Assembly (NCBI GenBank): GCA_007279775.1
Contig: QYPD01000023.1
Location: 1-10,629, forward strand
DNA: 10,629 nt
Origin: Spirochaetia bacterium
GTDB lineage: Bacteria > Patescibacteriota > Minisyncoccia > UBA6257 > UBA9933
Reading direction: 5' to 3'
Shown: one piece after another, positions 1 through 6,318 of the stretch
How positions within the stretch are numbered: the stretch's first letter is position 1
Layout of the letters: every line of letters begins with the position of its first letter
Made by a program: the position numbers and the translations under genes
Notes under the pieces: generated by a model
What the model was told of the DNA's origin: nothing
The model's database searches: none
Seen by the model: the letters and a program-made list of their open reading frames with translations, nothing else

Positions 1-66
1 AATAAATACATTCTACCTCTTCAATAAACCCAGGACAAGTAAAACCACCCCTTTTTAGCGAGAAAT

Positions 67-114
67 AAAAAAAATCCCTTGACGGCTACCCTGGTTATTC
101 GCCAGAGAGGGGAT
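67..114 (-). terminator. Probable intrinsic terminator of the zinc-binding protein gene
   Basis: On the minus strand an inner stem CTCTGG/CCAGGG (107-102 with 94-89, one wobble) with a 7-base loop sits inside an outer stem ATCCC/GGGAT (114-110 with 78-74, its last A-T pair drawing on the T-run). Eight T residues follow (74-67). The two stems are separated by an asymmetric internal loop, so the structure is imperfect. Its position about 55 bases after the stop codon of the 622-170 gene, and the T-run, fit a rho-independent terminator. Confidence 0.55.
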
Positions 115-120
115 CATACG

Positions 121-140
121 GGAGAAATTGAGCTTTCTCC
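121..140. other. Short hairpin downstream of the zinc-binding protein gene
   Basis: Perfect 7-base inverted repeat GGAGAAA/TTTCTCC around a 6-base loop, just past the stop codon at 170. No T-run follows on either strand, so it is not a terminator by itself. It may protect the 3' end of the message or be incidental. Confidence 0.3.
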
Positions 141-169
141 AAGCTGTTTGGGGGTTTACTCGTGCTTAT

Positions 170-622
170 TCATTTCCAAAATTCGGGCAAGATTGATTCA
201 GCTGATTTCTCATTAACAATCTGAATTACTATTTCCTCAACCGTCTTTTTAAGCCGCAACGCTTTAGTAGCCACGGCTCTTAAGACGGAAGTCGCCTCGC
301 ACTCATACTTAATGGAAGAAATGGTGATTGCATAATCCAATAGACGTTTTCTCTTTTCCAGAGGAATTGCCTCTAAGATTTCATTAAATACAGACATTTC
401 CTCATTTTCTTTTTCGGCAGTCAACTCCTCGATGCACAGAATGCAAGCCGTAGTATCATCGCCCATGAATCCCAAATGTGGTCGGCCGTGCTTTTTGCAA
501 TAAGCCGGAGAATTTTCTACGCAGTCTAAACAGGCCATAGTACTGAGAGTGCCATCAGTTTTTTTTATCGGCAAAAGCACGATAGTCTCGCCGATATCCT
601 TACCGCAAAGTTCGCATTTCAT
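170..622 (-). CDS. Small zinc-binding protein of unknown function
   Basis: 150 residues from the ATG at 622. The N-terminal 65 residues carry four metal-ligand pairs: C3xxC6, C31xxC34, C42xxH45 and C60xxC63. That is enough for two zinc sites in a treble-clef or cross-brace-like arrangement. The C-terminal half is predicted helical and charged (EEM..EILEAIPLEKRKRLLDYA) with no catalytic motif I recognise. It could bind nucleic acid or protein; nothing in the sequence decides this. Start choice: an in-frame GTG at 631 directly abuts the SD AAGGAGG (638-632), which leaves no spacer. The ATG at 622 lies 9 bases from it and is preferred. The gene has its own consensus-type promoter and terminator, so it is probably transcribed alone, unlike the close-packed genes upstream. 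Confidence 0.75.
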   Translation of the reverse strand: MKCELCGKDIGETIVLLPIKKTDGTLSTMACLDCVENSPAYCKKHGRPHLGFMGDDTTACILCIEELTAEKENEEMSVFNEILEAIPLEKRKRLLDYAITISSIKYECEATSVLRAVATKALRLKKTVEEIVIQIVNEKSAESILPEFWK

Positions 623-631
623 AACCTTCAC

Positions 632-638
632 CCTCCTT
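632..638 (-). promoter_or_regulatory. Strong Shine-Dalgarno that decides the start of the 622-170 gene
   Basis: AAGGAGG lies 9 bases upstream of the ATG at 622 and 0 bases from the in-frame GTG at 631. Most genes in this window lack a recognisable SD, so this one stands out together with that of pyrE. Confidence 0.65.
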
Positions 639-690
639 CATGAAATTTTTTATGTTCAAAAACTCCCCCGACATTAGAAGAACCATTGCT

Positions 691-719
691 ACTATGACAT
701 ATAAAAATAATTCTGTCAA
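691..719 (-). promoter_or_regulatory. Sigma-70-type promoter for the zinc-binding protein gene
   Basis: A perfect -35 TTGACA (719-714), a 17-base spacer and a -10-like CATAGT (696-691, 4 of 6 matches). It predicts a start of transcription near 684 and a leader of about 60 bases. Confidence 0.6.
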
Positions 720-778
720 TAATTGAAATTTTTGGGGGACCAACTGACCTATCTCCGCCGTGGATAATGATGGTTTAT

Positions 779-1066
779 TTAATCTAAGAAAAAATATGCT
801 AATAAATACAATATAATTATAAAAGCGTTAAACCACACGCAGTCGCTTGAATAAATTTCGTTATTTTCTTTTTTCACGTAAACAACAAAAATAGAAGTAA
901 TTAGGGGAGGCAAGTTAGCTACGGCGGGGATTATGAGCAATATTAACCGCTGGCCGGGGAATAAATACCACGATATTGTTATCAACAAAAAACCTACCGA
1001 GGACAAAAACCAAATAGCGTGATTGACATTTTTAAATACTTTTTTATTAACTAACCATTCAATCAT
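779..1066 (-). CDS. Small three-helix membrane protein, unknown
   Basis: 95 residues. Three hydrophobic segments at about 17-36, 41-64 and 78-94 are separated by short polar loops; the second contains NLPP. No charged catalytic residue or known motif is evident. The ATG at 1066 lies 5 bases after the stop of the HAD-like gene, with no clear SD, so translation is probably coupled and the gene is probably the last of the 2232-779 run. The predicted location is the cytoplasmic membrane. I do not recognise the family. Confidence 0.65.
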   Translation of the reverse strand: MIEWLVNKKVFKNVNHAIWFLSSVGFLLITISWYLFPGQRLILLIIPAVANLPPLITSIFVVYVKKENNEIYSSDCVWFNAFIIILYLLAYFFLD

Positions 1067-1071
1067 ATGGG

Positions 1072-1653
1072 TTATTCTAAAACTTTCCGAATCTCTTCAG
1101 CGCCCTTAAATATAAACGACTTAATTCCCAAGCCATTGGCAACTTTTATATTTTTTTCGGAGTCGTCAAAATAAGCGCATTCTTCAGGTTTTAAATTGTT
1201 TTCCGATAAAATAAGTTTATATGCTTCTGTATTTGGCTTTACGAACCCTGTTTGCCAGGAATAGTAAATTTTATCGGCGATTTGTTTAAGAAAAAAGAAT
1301 GTCTTATCGTAAAAATCCGCCCTTTCGGAAAAGTTGTTTGAAAGAATAAAAATTTTAATTCCTTTATTTTTTAATTCTTTCGCCAATTCTATCATTTCGG
1401 GAACTTCTTTTTCGGCGTTGAACCAAAAATCAAAAAATTCGTTTTCAGACAAACCAACATTCCATTTATCTAAATATGGCTTCCAATAAGAAAAAGAATC
1501 GCTGGCGTTCGGCATTCCGGCTTTTGCCATTATTTCTTTTAACACTGGCAGAAATTCTTCCGGAGCAACGCCGAATTGGTCCAAAAATCTATCGCTCAAT
1601 TTCGGGCTTTGTATAAACACTCCGTTTAAATCAAAAATTATTGCTTTGGGCAT
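1072..1653 (-). CDS. HAD-superfamily hydrolase (phosphatase-like)
   Basis: 193 residues, the usual size for a class IA HAD hydrolase with a small helical cap. Motif I is FDLNGV (residues 7-12), with nucleophile D8. Motif II is S105 in ILSNN. Motif III is K139 in GFVKP. Motif IV is D163/D164 in YFDDS. The cap lies between residues 15 and about 85. HAD enzymes transfer phosphate through an aspartyl intermediate, commonly to water; the substrate cannot be told here. Oddity: N10 replaces the second Asp of the usual DxD, the residue that normally acts as general acid/base, so activity may be altered. The ATG at 1653 is 1 base from the upstream stop, which points to an operon with the two small genes before it and the membrane gene after it. 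Confidence 0.85.
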   Translation of the reverse strand: MPKAIIFDLNGVFIQSPKLSDRFLDQFGVAPEEFLPVLKEIMAKAGMPNASDSFSYWKPYLDKWNVGLSENEFFDFWFNAEKEVPEMIELAKELKNKGIKIFILSNNFSERADFYDKTFFFLKQIADKIYYSWQTGFVKPNTEAYKLILSENNLKPEECAYFDDSEKNIKVANGLGIKSFIFKGAEEIRKVLE

Positions 1654-1654
1654 A

Positions 1655-1993
1655 TTAATTATATATAAACTTTAAGATTAATCCCCCTATAACAACTACC
1701 GCAATGCCGACAATAAAATACCAAAAGAACTTACTCAAAAAACTTTCTTTATTGATAGTAGCCAATTTACCAATAAATTTGTTGTCAGCAGTAATGGTAT
1801 TTTTGCCTTTATCTTTTATCCCGATATCTAAGCCCTCAAAGATATTATCTATAATTGAAGTGTTTTCGCCTTCGTTCAATATGCCTATTGATTCTTTTTT
1901 TTCTTTCTCGGCACTGGCAAATTTGTTCCTATATTCTTCGTAGAGCTTATCGAAGTCTGGTTGAATTAATTCAAGTTTAAAAAGTCTATCCAT
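1655..1993 (-). CDS. Tail-anchored small protein, possible C-terminal half of a split gene
   Basis: 112 residues. A helical N-terminus (QPDFDKLYEEYRNKF, 11-25) and a charged stretch are followed by residues 44-75, which have the NxF..xxIGIKDxGxNT rhythm of short beta-helix-like repeats. A hydrophobic C-terminal segment (about 89-110) looks like a tail anchor. GAGG lies 10 bases before the ATG, inside the end of the upstream gene 5 bases away. The opening FKLELIQPDFDKLYEEY resembles, from memory, the continuation of uncharacterised CPR proteins whose N-terminal domain matches the preceding small gene. The pair may therefore be one ancestral gene split by a frameshift. The function is unknown. 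Confidence 0.6.
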   Translation of the reverse strand: MDRLFKLELIQPDFDKLYEEYRNKFASAEKEKKESIGILNEGENTSIIDNIFEGLDIGIKDKGKNTITADNKFIGKLATINKESFLSKFFWYFIVGIAVVVIGGLILKFIYN

Positions 1994-1998
1994 TTTAT

Positions 1999-2232
1999 TT
2001 ATACCTCATATTCTCCTATGCCTCCAGGATTCAAAACCTTAAGAGCGCCTAGTTCTTCTAATTTCTCGAGGATTTTTATCTCGTTTCCGGAGGTTGGACC
2101 ACTACCTCCAATGAAATTAGTATTTACCCAATACTCAATTGGCCTATTAGTCTTTGTGCGTAGAGCTGCCTCTTTAATTTTCCTTAGAACATGCCAATAT
2201 TCTTTTTCAATTTTTTCTTCTGGTGTCACCAT
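1999..2232 (-). CDS. Small winged-helix-like protein, possible N-terminal half of a split gene
   Basis: 77 residues, with no membrane segment. Residues 5-25 form an amphipathic helix (EEKIEKEYWHVLRKIKEAAL). A second helix (NEIKILEKLEELGAL, about 50-64) runs into a short strand KVLNPGG; this helix-then-hairpin ending is winged-helix-like, but that is only a guess at the fold. It ends 5 bases before the next gene, which lies in a different frame (offset 2). No SD is present immediately before the ATG at 2232; the nearest GGAGG is about 50 bases upstream, inside the 20-base repeat. It could be a genuine small gene or the 5' half of a frameshifted one. Confidence 0.55.
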   Translation of the reverse strand: MVTPEEKIEKEYWHVLRKIKEAALRTKTNRPIEYWVNTNFIGGSGPTSGNEIKILEKLEELGALKVLNPGGIGEYEV

Positions 2233-2252
2233 ATTGTTAGTGTGATTATTTA

Positions 2253-2269
2253 GTGAAAAATTTTTTCAC
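2253..2269. repeat. A/T palindrome next to the 20-base repeat
   Basis: GTGAAAAATTTTTTCAC is an inverted repeat with 8-base arms around one central base. It overlaps the edge of the repeat at 2266-2285 and lies about 20 bases upstream of the ATG at 2232. It could be a regulator-binding palindrome or a small hairpin; nothing decides between them. Confidence 0.4.
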
Positions 2270-2285
2270 CCCAATTTCACCTCCG
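2266..2285 (-). repeat. 20-base direct repeat, copy A, with perfect SD complement
   Basis: TCACCCCAATTTCACCTCCG on the plus strand, identical to 4364-4383. On the minus strand it begins CGGAGGTGA, which contains the full 8-base complement of the 16S rRNA tail. Copy A sits in the 99-base gap between the protease and the 2232 gene. Confidence 0.75.
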
Positions 2286-2331
2286 CCCGGCCGTCAACGT
2301 TATTGCTTGCTTTATTGGTTAGTTTTTTCAT

Positions 2332-3276
2332 TTAAAATTGACCCATAACTTTCCAAATATCGAGTATTCTAGCGAGAGCTTCTATCCCGGAAAGATTTGT
2401 ATATGTTGGAATACCAAAATAACAATTATTTCTAATATCAATGGCTACGCCGCCAGAATTACCCGGATTAACTTTCGCGTCGGTTATAAAATAATTTTTT
2501 TCAAAACCCGAAATTATGCCCTTAGTTATGGTTACGTCTGTTTGAGATCCAGCGCCTGGATATCCCAATATTAAAATCTCGTCGCCTAAAATAGGTTTTT
2601 TGTTATCAGGGCAAACACCTTTATAAGCGTCACCGGCAATGAGGTTTTTTAAATATTCATTAGAATCTCCGAGCGAAATAGTCGCAAAATCTTCTGATCC
2701 GCGATGCACGGTGCTACTTTGAAGAATGTTATCCGTCGGATTTCCCGGAAGCTTTATATTAAATGTTGTTCCTTCTTTGACAACGTGTTTATTTGTCAAA
2801 ACTTTAAAAGTTTCATCTGAACTTTTTATAATTAAGCCAGATCCCCAACCCGACCCATTTACGTCTTCCACTTTCGCAGTAAAAAACCTCCAATGCCCGA
2901 CGATTTCAGTTATGCTTGGAGTTTGAACTTGGTTTTGAGTTTTTGTTAAAAATTGCGACGTAATTTCTTCTCGCAGAGCATTTAATTTCTCATTTGACAA
3001 GGGAATTTCTTTGGTGATTTCTTGAGTTTTTGTAATTTCTTGCGTTATTATTTGCGGCTTTTGTTTTTTGAGTATTTCCACTTCTTGTTTCAGCGTTTCA
3101 ACTTCCAAGTCTTTTCTCTGTTGGTCTTCTAAATTTAGTTGTTCTTTTTTAAATAACTCTAATCTATAATTTTGATATTGTTTTACGCCAACATAACTAG
3201 CGCCACCGGCGATTGAAACAGCTAGAATAATTGCGATTAAAAGGGGTATTTGAATAAATCCTTTTTGACTTTTCAT
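2332..3276 (-). CDS. Membrane-anchored trypsin-like (S1/S7 fold) serine protease
   Basis: 314 residues. Residues 8-30 form a single N-terminal hydrophobic segment, preceded by a short basic stretch (MKSQKG). About 38-75 is highly charged and coiled-coil-like. A Thr/Gln/Glu-rich linker (77-120) follows, then the protease domain (about 125-310). The triad is H164 (VLTNKHVV), D196 (SEDFATISL) and S274 (NPGNSGG), with GWGSG (143-147) before the histidine block. This is the chymotrypsin-fold pattern of HtrA-like enzymes, but no PDZ domain follows. The likely location is the outer face of the cytoplasmic membrane. KGFIQIPLLIAII resembles a degenerate type IV pilin leader, though the +5 Glu is missing. 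The start at 3276 has no SD; the gene lies 28 bases after the jelly-roll gene. Confidence 0.9.
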   Translation of the reverse strand: MKSQKGFIQIPLLIAIILAVSIAGGASYVGVKQYQNYRLELFKKEQLNLEDQQRKDLEVETLKQEVEILKKQKPQIITQEITKTQEITKEIPLSNEKLNALREEITSQFLTKTQNQVQTPSITEIVGHWRFFTAKVEDVNGSGWGSGLIIKSSDETFKVLTNKHVVKEGTTFNIKLPGNPTDNILQSSTVHRGSEDFATISLGDSNEYLKNLIAGDAYKGVCPDNKKPILGDEILILGYPGAGSQTDVTITKGIISGFEKNYFITDAKVNPGNSGGVAIDIRNNCYFGIPTYTNLSGIEALARILDIWKVMGQF

Positions 3277-3304
3277 TTCGCTTTTTGGGTTAATTTATTC
3301 ATTA

Positions 3305-4249
3305 TTAAATCTTTTCTATTAGCACATTTCTGATTAGGGCATTTTCTGTCCTGTCGTTCCGAAAACCGAACGTTCCATACTCTAAGTTTATAGGGAATGG
3401 GACAACCGCCTCTGGTTCGGTTATTTCTTTTCGCTTCCATGTATAAGAAATATTGCCAGAGGGAATCTTCCATACTCGATCAAAAATTTGATTAGTTTCA
3501 AGATATGACTTGGATGAATCCTCTGGATCGGGGCGCTCTACCCATTCATGAATTCTAATTCGAATTGAATTTTTATCGCATTGTATCGAGCAAAAATACC
3601 AATTATCTAAGTTAAGTTTTTTTTCAAACTCTAATTGAGTCTCTTTTTTATCCCAAGCCTGCCAAAAACCATGAATGCGGATATGAGCTTTTATCCCGGT
3701 ATCAAAAATTTGCAACATGACGAGGTTAGATAGATTCGTTGCTCTTAGAATAACCCCGAGAGAAGTTTTTAGAATTTTGAAATCAAATTCTAATTTATAA
3801 TCACTCCAGGTTAAACATTTAGGGAAAATAACGCCGGAATGAGAGTTTGTTATAGCGTAGGCATCGTGGGTCCGTTCGTATTGAAATATACCGTCTCCAA
3901 TCCAATCATCCTTATCGCTTCTTCGTTTTAATGATATGAAGTAAAAATCTTTCTCTTTTGTCTTTGAAGAAACGAAGATGGCCATTGCCACAAGTGTAAT
4001 AGAAGCATTCAAAAATAAAGAATAGTCTGGTCGTTTTACAAAATAATAGTTAATAATATAACCAAGAAGAGCAAAAAATGCCGTAAGAATCTCTATTTTA
4101 TTTCTTCTTAAAAAATATCGGATCGTCTTGGGCTCAGTAAATTTCGTTACTATGGCCAATAATAACAATAGCAGTAAATATGGCCAAGTATTTATTAAGA
4201 TAGGCCAAATAATATTCCATGTACTTGAAAAAATTATAGATTTAGTCAT
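3305..4249 (-). CDS. Three-helix membrane protein with C-terminal concanavalin-A-like (jelly-roll) domain
   Basis: 314 residues from the ATG at 4249. Three hydrophobic segments (about 12-34, 52-71, 78-95) are followed by a soluble domain (about 116-314). That domain has alternating beta strands: YKLEFDFKI, LGVILRATN, LVMLQIF, WYFCSIQCD and the ending GTFGFRN...ALIRNVLIEKI. The ending is typical of LamG/DUF1080-like concanavalin-A folds, in which a last strand follows a GxFGFR turn. Such domains bind or cleave glycans, but no catalytic residues can be assigned here. An in-frame TTG at 4306 would add 19 residues and run through the E1 hairpin, so I prefer the ATG, although its SD is poor. Promoter-like element E1 lies just upstream. 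The neighbouring protease shares the membrane-plus-soluble-domain design. Confidence 0.75.
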   Translation of the reverse strand: MTKSIIFSSTWNIIWPILINTWPYLLLLLLLAIVTKFTEPKTIRYFLRRNKIEILTAFFALLGYIINYYFVKRPDYSLFLNASITLVAMAIFVSSKTKEKDFYFISLKRRSDKDDWIGDGIFQYERTHDAYAITNSHSGVIFPKCLTWSDYKLEFDFKILKTSLGVILRATNLSNLVMLQIFDTGIKAHIRIHGFWQAWDKKETQLEFEKKLNLDNWYFCSIQCDKNSIRIRIHEWVERPDPEDSSKSYLETNQIFDRVWKIPSGNISYTWKRKEITEPEAVVPFPINLEYGTFGFRNDRTENALIRNVLIEKI

Positions 4250-4279
4250 GTTTTCTTGTTGATTATAATTGGCTGTGTT

Positions 4280-4341
4280 CTTCGGTTCAATACCGAAGAC
4301 TCTCAATAAACTTAGTATAAAGATTTTTTACGGGTCGGAAA
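4280..4341 (-). promoter_or_regulatory. Repeated promoter/hairpin element E1
   Basis: Minus strand: TTTCCG (4341-4336), a 16-base spacer and -10 TATACT (4319-4314), then 15 bases on a perfect 6-bp hairpin CTTCGG/CCGAAG with a 7-base loop (4298-4280). The same arrangement occurs at 6478-6422 (E2). It is placed to transcribe the 4249-3305 gene with a leader of about 58 bases. Read on the plus strand, the hairpin loop is the T-arm-like GGTTCAATACC. Confidence 0.5.
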
Positions 4342-4363
4342 GGGACTAAATTAACATATTTTC

Positions 4364-4383
4364 TCACCCCAATTTCACCTCCG
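4364..4383 (-). repeat. 20-base direct repeat, copy B, at the end of the alpha/beta hydrolase gene
   Basis: Identical to 2266-2285. On the minus strand its CGG AGG TGA supplies the last two codons and the stop of the alpha/beta hydrolase gene (4375 end). The repeat therefore overlaps coding sequence here but is intergenic at copy A. Confidence 0.75.
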
Positions 4384-5007
4384 TTTAACGTCGTCCTTAA
4401 TCATTCTAACAATTTCAGGGAATTTGTTCTGGTTAAAATGTCCGCGATTTTTAAATATTTTGATTTGCGCTTCGGGCAGGGCTGCTTGATATTTTTTAAG
4501 ATGTGAAAAGGGCACAGATGAATCATCTGTGCTGTGGCAAAGGTATATTACGCCGCCTTGTTTTTGAAATCGCGATAAGCTTTTCGGAAGAACAAAGTCA
4601 CCAAGAGATTGATTTATTTTTCTGCTCTTGTCATTGCCGTATGGCGCCGCTACTAAAATTGTCGCAAGTATCTTTTTTGGAAATTTATTTTCTGAAAGAT
4701 ATTTGGCGAGAAATATGCCTCCTAGTGAATGGCCTATTAAAATAGCTTTTTGCTCAAAATAGGGGATAAACTTTTCGAACCAAATTTTCCATTCAGAGTA
4801 CTTTGCGTTCATCTTATTTGGCATATCAATTAAAATGACTTCAAAATTCTTGCCGAGTTTTTTGTCTAGCGTTGCTTTCCAGCCTTTTCTGCGAGTCCAA
4901 TATCTTTCAAAATCAAGTTTTACGTTCTTTAAAAGGGCGATATATTCTTTATACGTTTTAAATGTATTCCCGCCATGGACTAAAAATATTTGGATTTTAT
5001 TTTTCAT
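4375..5007 (-). CDS. Alpha/beta hydrolase (RBBP9/YdeN-like serine hydrolase)
   Basis: 210 residues, typical for the small single-domain alpha/beta hydrolases. The first strand leads into FLVHGG (8-13), which supplies the oxyanion hole. The nucleophile elbow is GHSLGG (92-97) with S94. The acid lies in HSTDDSSVPF (D161 or D162) and the histidine in NRGHF (H190). A short lid is possible around 125-150. The family hydrolyses esters or related bonds; the substrate is not apparent. The ATG at 5007 is 5 bases after the Nudix stop codon, with no clear SD, so the two are probably translated in tandem. The C-terminus DVKRR ends inside the 20-base repeat, so arrival of the repeat may have trimmed or reset the original end. 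Confidence 0.88.
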   Translation of the reverse strand: MKNKIQIFLVHGGNTFKTYKEYIALLKNVKLDFERYWTRRKGWKATLDKKLGKNFEVILIDMPNKMNAKYSEWKIWFEKFIPYFEQKAILIGHSLGGIFLAKYLSENKFPKKILATILVAAPYGNDKSRKINQSLGDFVLPKSLSRFQKQGGVIYLCHSTDDSSVPFSHLKKYQAALPEAQIKIFKNRGHFNQNKFPEIVRMIKDDVKRR

Positions 5008-5012
5008 TAGCT

Positions 5013-5534
5013 TTATTTTCCATAAAAAATCTTTACCAACTTCGGTAAATCAGCTTTAGTTTTTTCACCGTTGGCGATACGTTCAAATAACGCTTTTGGA
5101 GTTAGCCAGAAATATTCAACAAAGTCATTTTTATTGTAATCCGGTGTCTCATTCATTTTTATTTCGTAAACATTCATATGCGCAGACACGTTATCTTTTT
5201 GCGGCGTTAAGTGTCCAAGAAGGCGGTAGGGGACTTTATCGGTATCAATATTTAATTCTTCTTGGGTTTCGCGTTTTAACGTGTTTTCATAAGATTCGCC
5301 GCCCTCTACATGGCCACCCATACTCATATCTAAGCATAAGGGGAATATTATCTTATCTGCGGTACGGCGAGGTATCCACATTTTACCCTTTGAATTTACG
5401 ACAAAAGCGTTCACTACTCGGAAATTGGAAAGATTTTCGGCATAAATTTCCGACCGTTTCTTTTTACCAATAACATTATCGTTTTCATCAACAAGGTCTA
5501 AATATTCGTCTTGGTCTATTGTTGGTTTGTCCAT
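5013..5534 (-). CDS. Nudix hydrolase (IDI/YfcD-like)
   Basis: 173 residues. The Nudix box runs from G74 to I96: G74 x5 E80 x7 R88 E89, then E92 E93. These glutamates bind the divalent cation. The usual Gly after the box is replaced by N95. The start EYLDLVDENDNVIGKKKR is the entry typical of isopentenyl-diphosphate-isomerase-like and YfcD-like Nudix proteins. Family members cleave or isomerise nucleoside or isoprenoid diphosphates; the exact substrate is open. It is the first gene of the minus series, starting about 15 bases after a predicted transcription start, with only a weak SD. It is divergent from pyrE across a 161-base gap and is followed 5 bases later by the alpha/beta hydrolase. Confidence 0.9.
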   Translation of the reverse strand: MDKPTIDQDEYLDLVDENDNVIGKKKRSEIYAENLSNFRVVNAFVVNSKGKMWIPRRTADKIIFPLCLDMSMGGHVEGGESYENTLKRETQEELNIDTDKVPYRLLGHLTPQKDNVSAHMNVYEIKMNETPDYNKNDFVEYFWLTPKALFERIANGEKTKADLPKLVKIFYGK

Positions 5535-5555
5535 TATGGCTATCTGTTTAGGATT

Positions 5556-5584
5556 ATTATATATGAATTGGGGAAAGTTGGAAA
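5556..5584 (-). promoter_or_regulatory. Promoter for the Nudix gene
   Basis: A perfect -10 TATAAT (5561-5556) lies 17 bases from TTTCCA (5584-5579). Predicted start of transcription is near 5549, giving a leader of about 15 bases to the ATG at 5534. The -35 resembles the TTTCCG of elements E1 and E2 rather than TTGACA. Confidence 0.55.
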
Positions 5585-5599
5585 CTGCGCACTAATTTA

Positions 5600-5628
5600 T
5601 TGACGTTGGCTTTATTTTGGCTTAATAT
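5600..5628 (+). promoter_or_regulatory. Promoter for pyrE
   Basis: -35 TTGACG (5600-5605), a 17-base spacer and -10 TAATAT (5623-5628). Predicted start of transcription is near 5635, giving a leader of about 60 bases. It lies back to back with the Nudix promoter 15 bases away, so the two may compete. Confidence 0.65.
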
Positions 5629-5695
5629 TCTATTTAGCAAACAATGTAATAATGCCTTGTTTTAAAAACTCAAGACAAGAAGGGAGGAATGATGT

Positions 5696-6295
5696 ATGTT
5701 TAATAGGGAAGCGTGGAAAAAAAGGTTGATCGCTCTGCTTTTAGAGAAGTCTTTTAAATATAGCGACGACCCGCCGTTCACCTTGGTTTCTGGGCGTAAG
5801 AGTTGTTACTATTTCAACTGCAAGCCGGCCATGTGCAATCCGGAAGGCAAAGAGTTGGTCGGGGGAATGATTTTTGATCTTATTAAGGATCAGAGGATAG
5901 AAGCTGTTGGCGGCCTAGCTTTGGGGTCAGTGCCGATCTCCGGGGCGGTTTCACTTATTTCCCAGCTTAAGGGCGAACCCATGGGCGAATTCATCGTCAG
6001 GAAGGAAGTAAAGGATCACGGGGTTCCGGCCAAGCTTGAAGGAGACGTGGAGCCCGGCCAAAAGGTGGTCGTGGTTGATGATGTTATAACAACTGGCGGT
6101 TCCACTATCACGGCGATTGAGGCAGCACGGGAATTTGGCCTAGTGGTCGCCAATGTAGTGGTAATTGTAGACCGTCAGGAAGGCGGCAGGGAAAAGATAT
6201 TGGAACTTTGCCCCGGAATCACCCTTAAAGCGTTAGTGCTAAGAGACGAGGTTATGCGCTTTTATTCCGAAAAGAAGGGCGCCGCAATTCCTTAA
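5696..6295 (+). CDS. pyrE: Orotate phosphoribosyltransferase
   Basis: 199 residues, full length for the family. It converts orotate plus PRPP to orotidine 5'-monophosphate in UMP synthesis, in the cytoplasm. Visible motifs: substrate loop SGRKSCYYF (32-40), the flexible catalytic loop RKEVKDHG (102-109), and the PRPP-binding motif VVVVDDVITTGGS (124-136). Start: GGAGG (5683-5687) is 8 bases from the ATG at 5696; the in-frame pair of ATGs at 5689/5692 hits a stop within a few codons. It is the only plus-strand gene, with its own promoter, strong SD and terminator. Two 60-base stretches counted within it are 50-52% G+C, against 27-40% in two stretches of the jelly-roll gene, which hints at a different origin or stronger codon selection. 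No other pyrimidine gene is in the window. Confidence 0.95.
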   Translation: MFNREAWKKRLIALLLEKSFKYSDDPPFTLVSGRKSCYYFNCKPAMCNPEGKELVGGMIFDLIKDQRIEAVGGLALGSVPISGAVSLISQLKGEPMGEFIVRKEVKDHGVPAKLEGDVEPGQKVVVVDDVITTGGSTITAIEAAREFGLVVANVVVIVDRQEGGREKILELCPGITLKALVLRDEVMRFYSEKKGAAIP

Positions 6296-6318
6296 AGTAC
6301 GTTTTTACCGATTTAGCC

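Noticed and set aside
722..770. Terminator after the 1066-779 gene
   Set aside because: TTGGTCCCCCAA can form a 4-bp stem, but only AAATTTC follows, so there is no T-run and the stem is too short.
3273..3473. 66-codon minus-strand frame overlapping the jelly-roll gene
   Set aside because: It lies almost wholly inside the 4249-3305 gene in another frame, has unlike-protein composition (RKCPNQKCANRK) and no start signal.
4250..4306. TTG at 4306 as start of the jelly-roll membrane protein
   Set aside because: It would translate through the E1 hairpin and add a polar 19-residue stretch with no SD. The ATG at 4249, just before the first hydrophobic segment, is simpler. A leaderless TTG start is not excluded.
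5096..5473. 125-codon plus-strand frame opposite the Nudix gene
   Set aside because: The opposite strand encodes an intact Nudix box; this frame has no SD and no conserved features.
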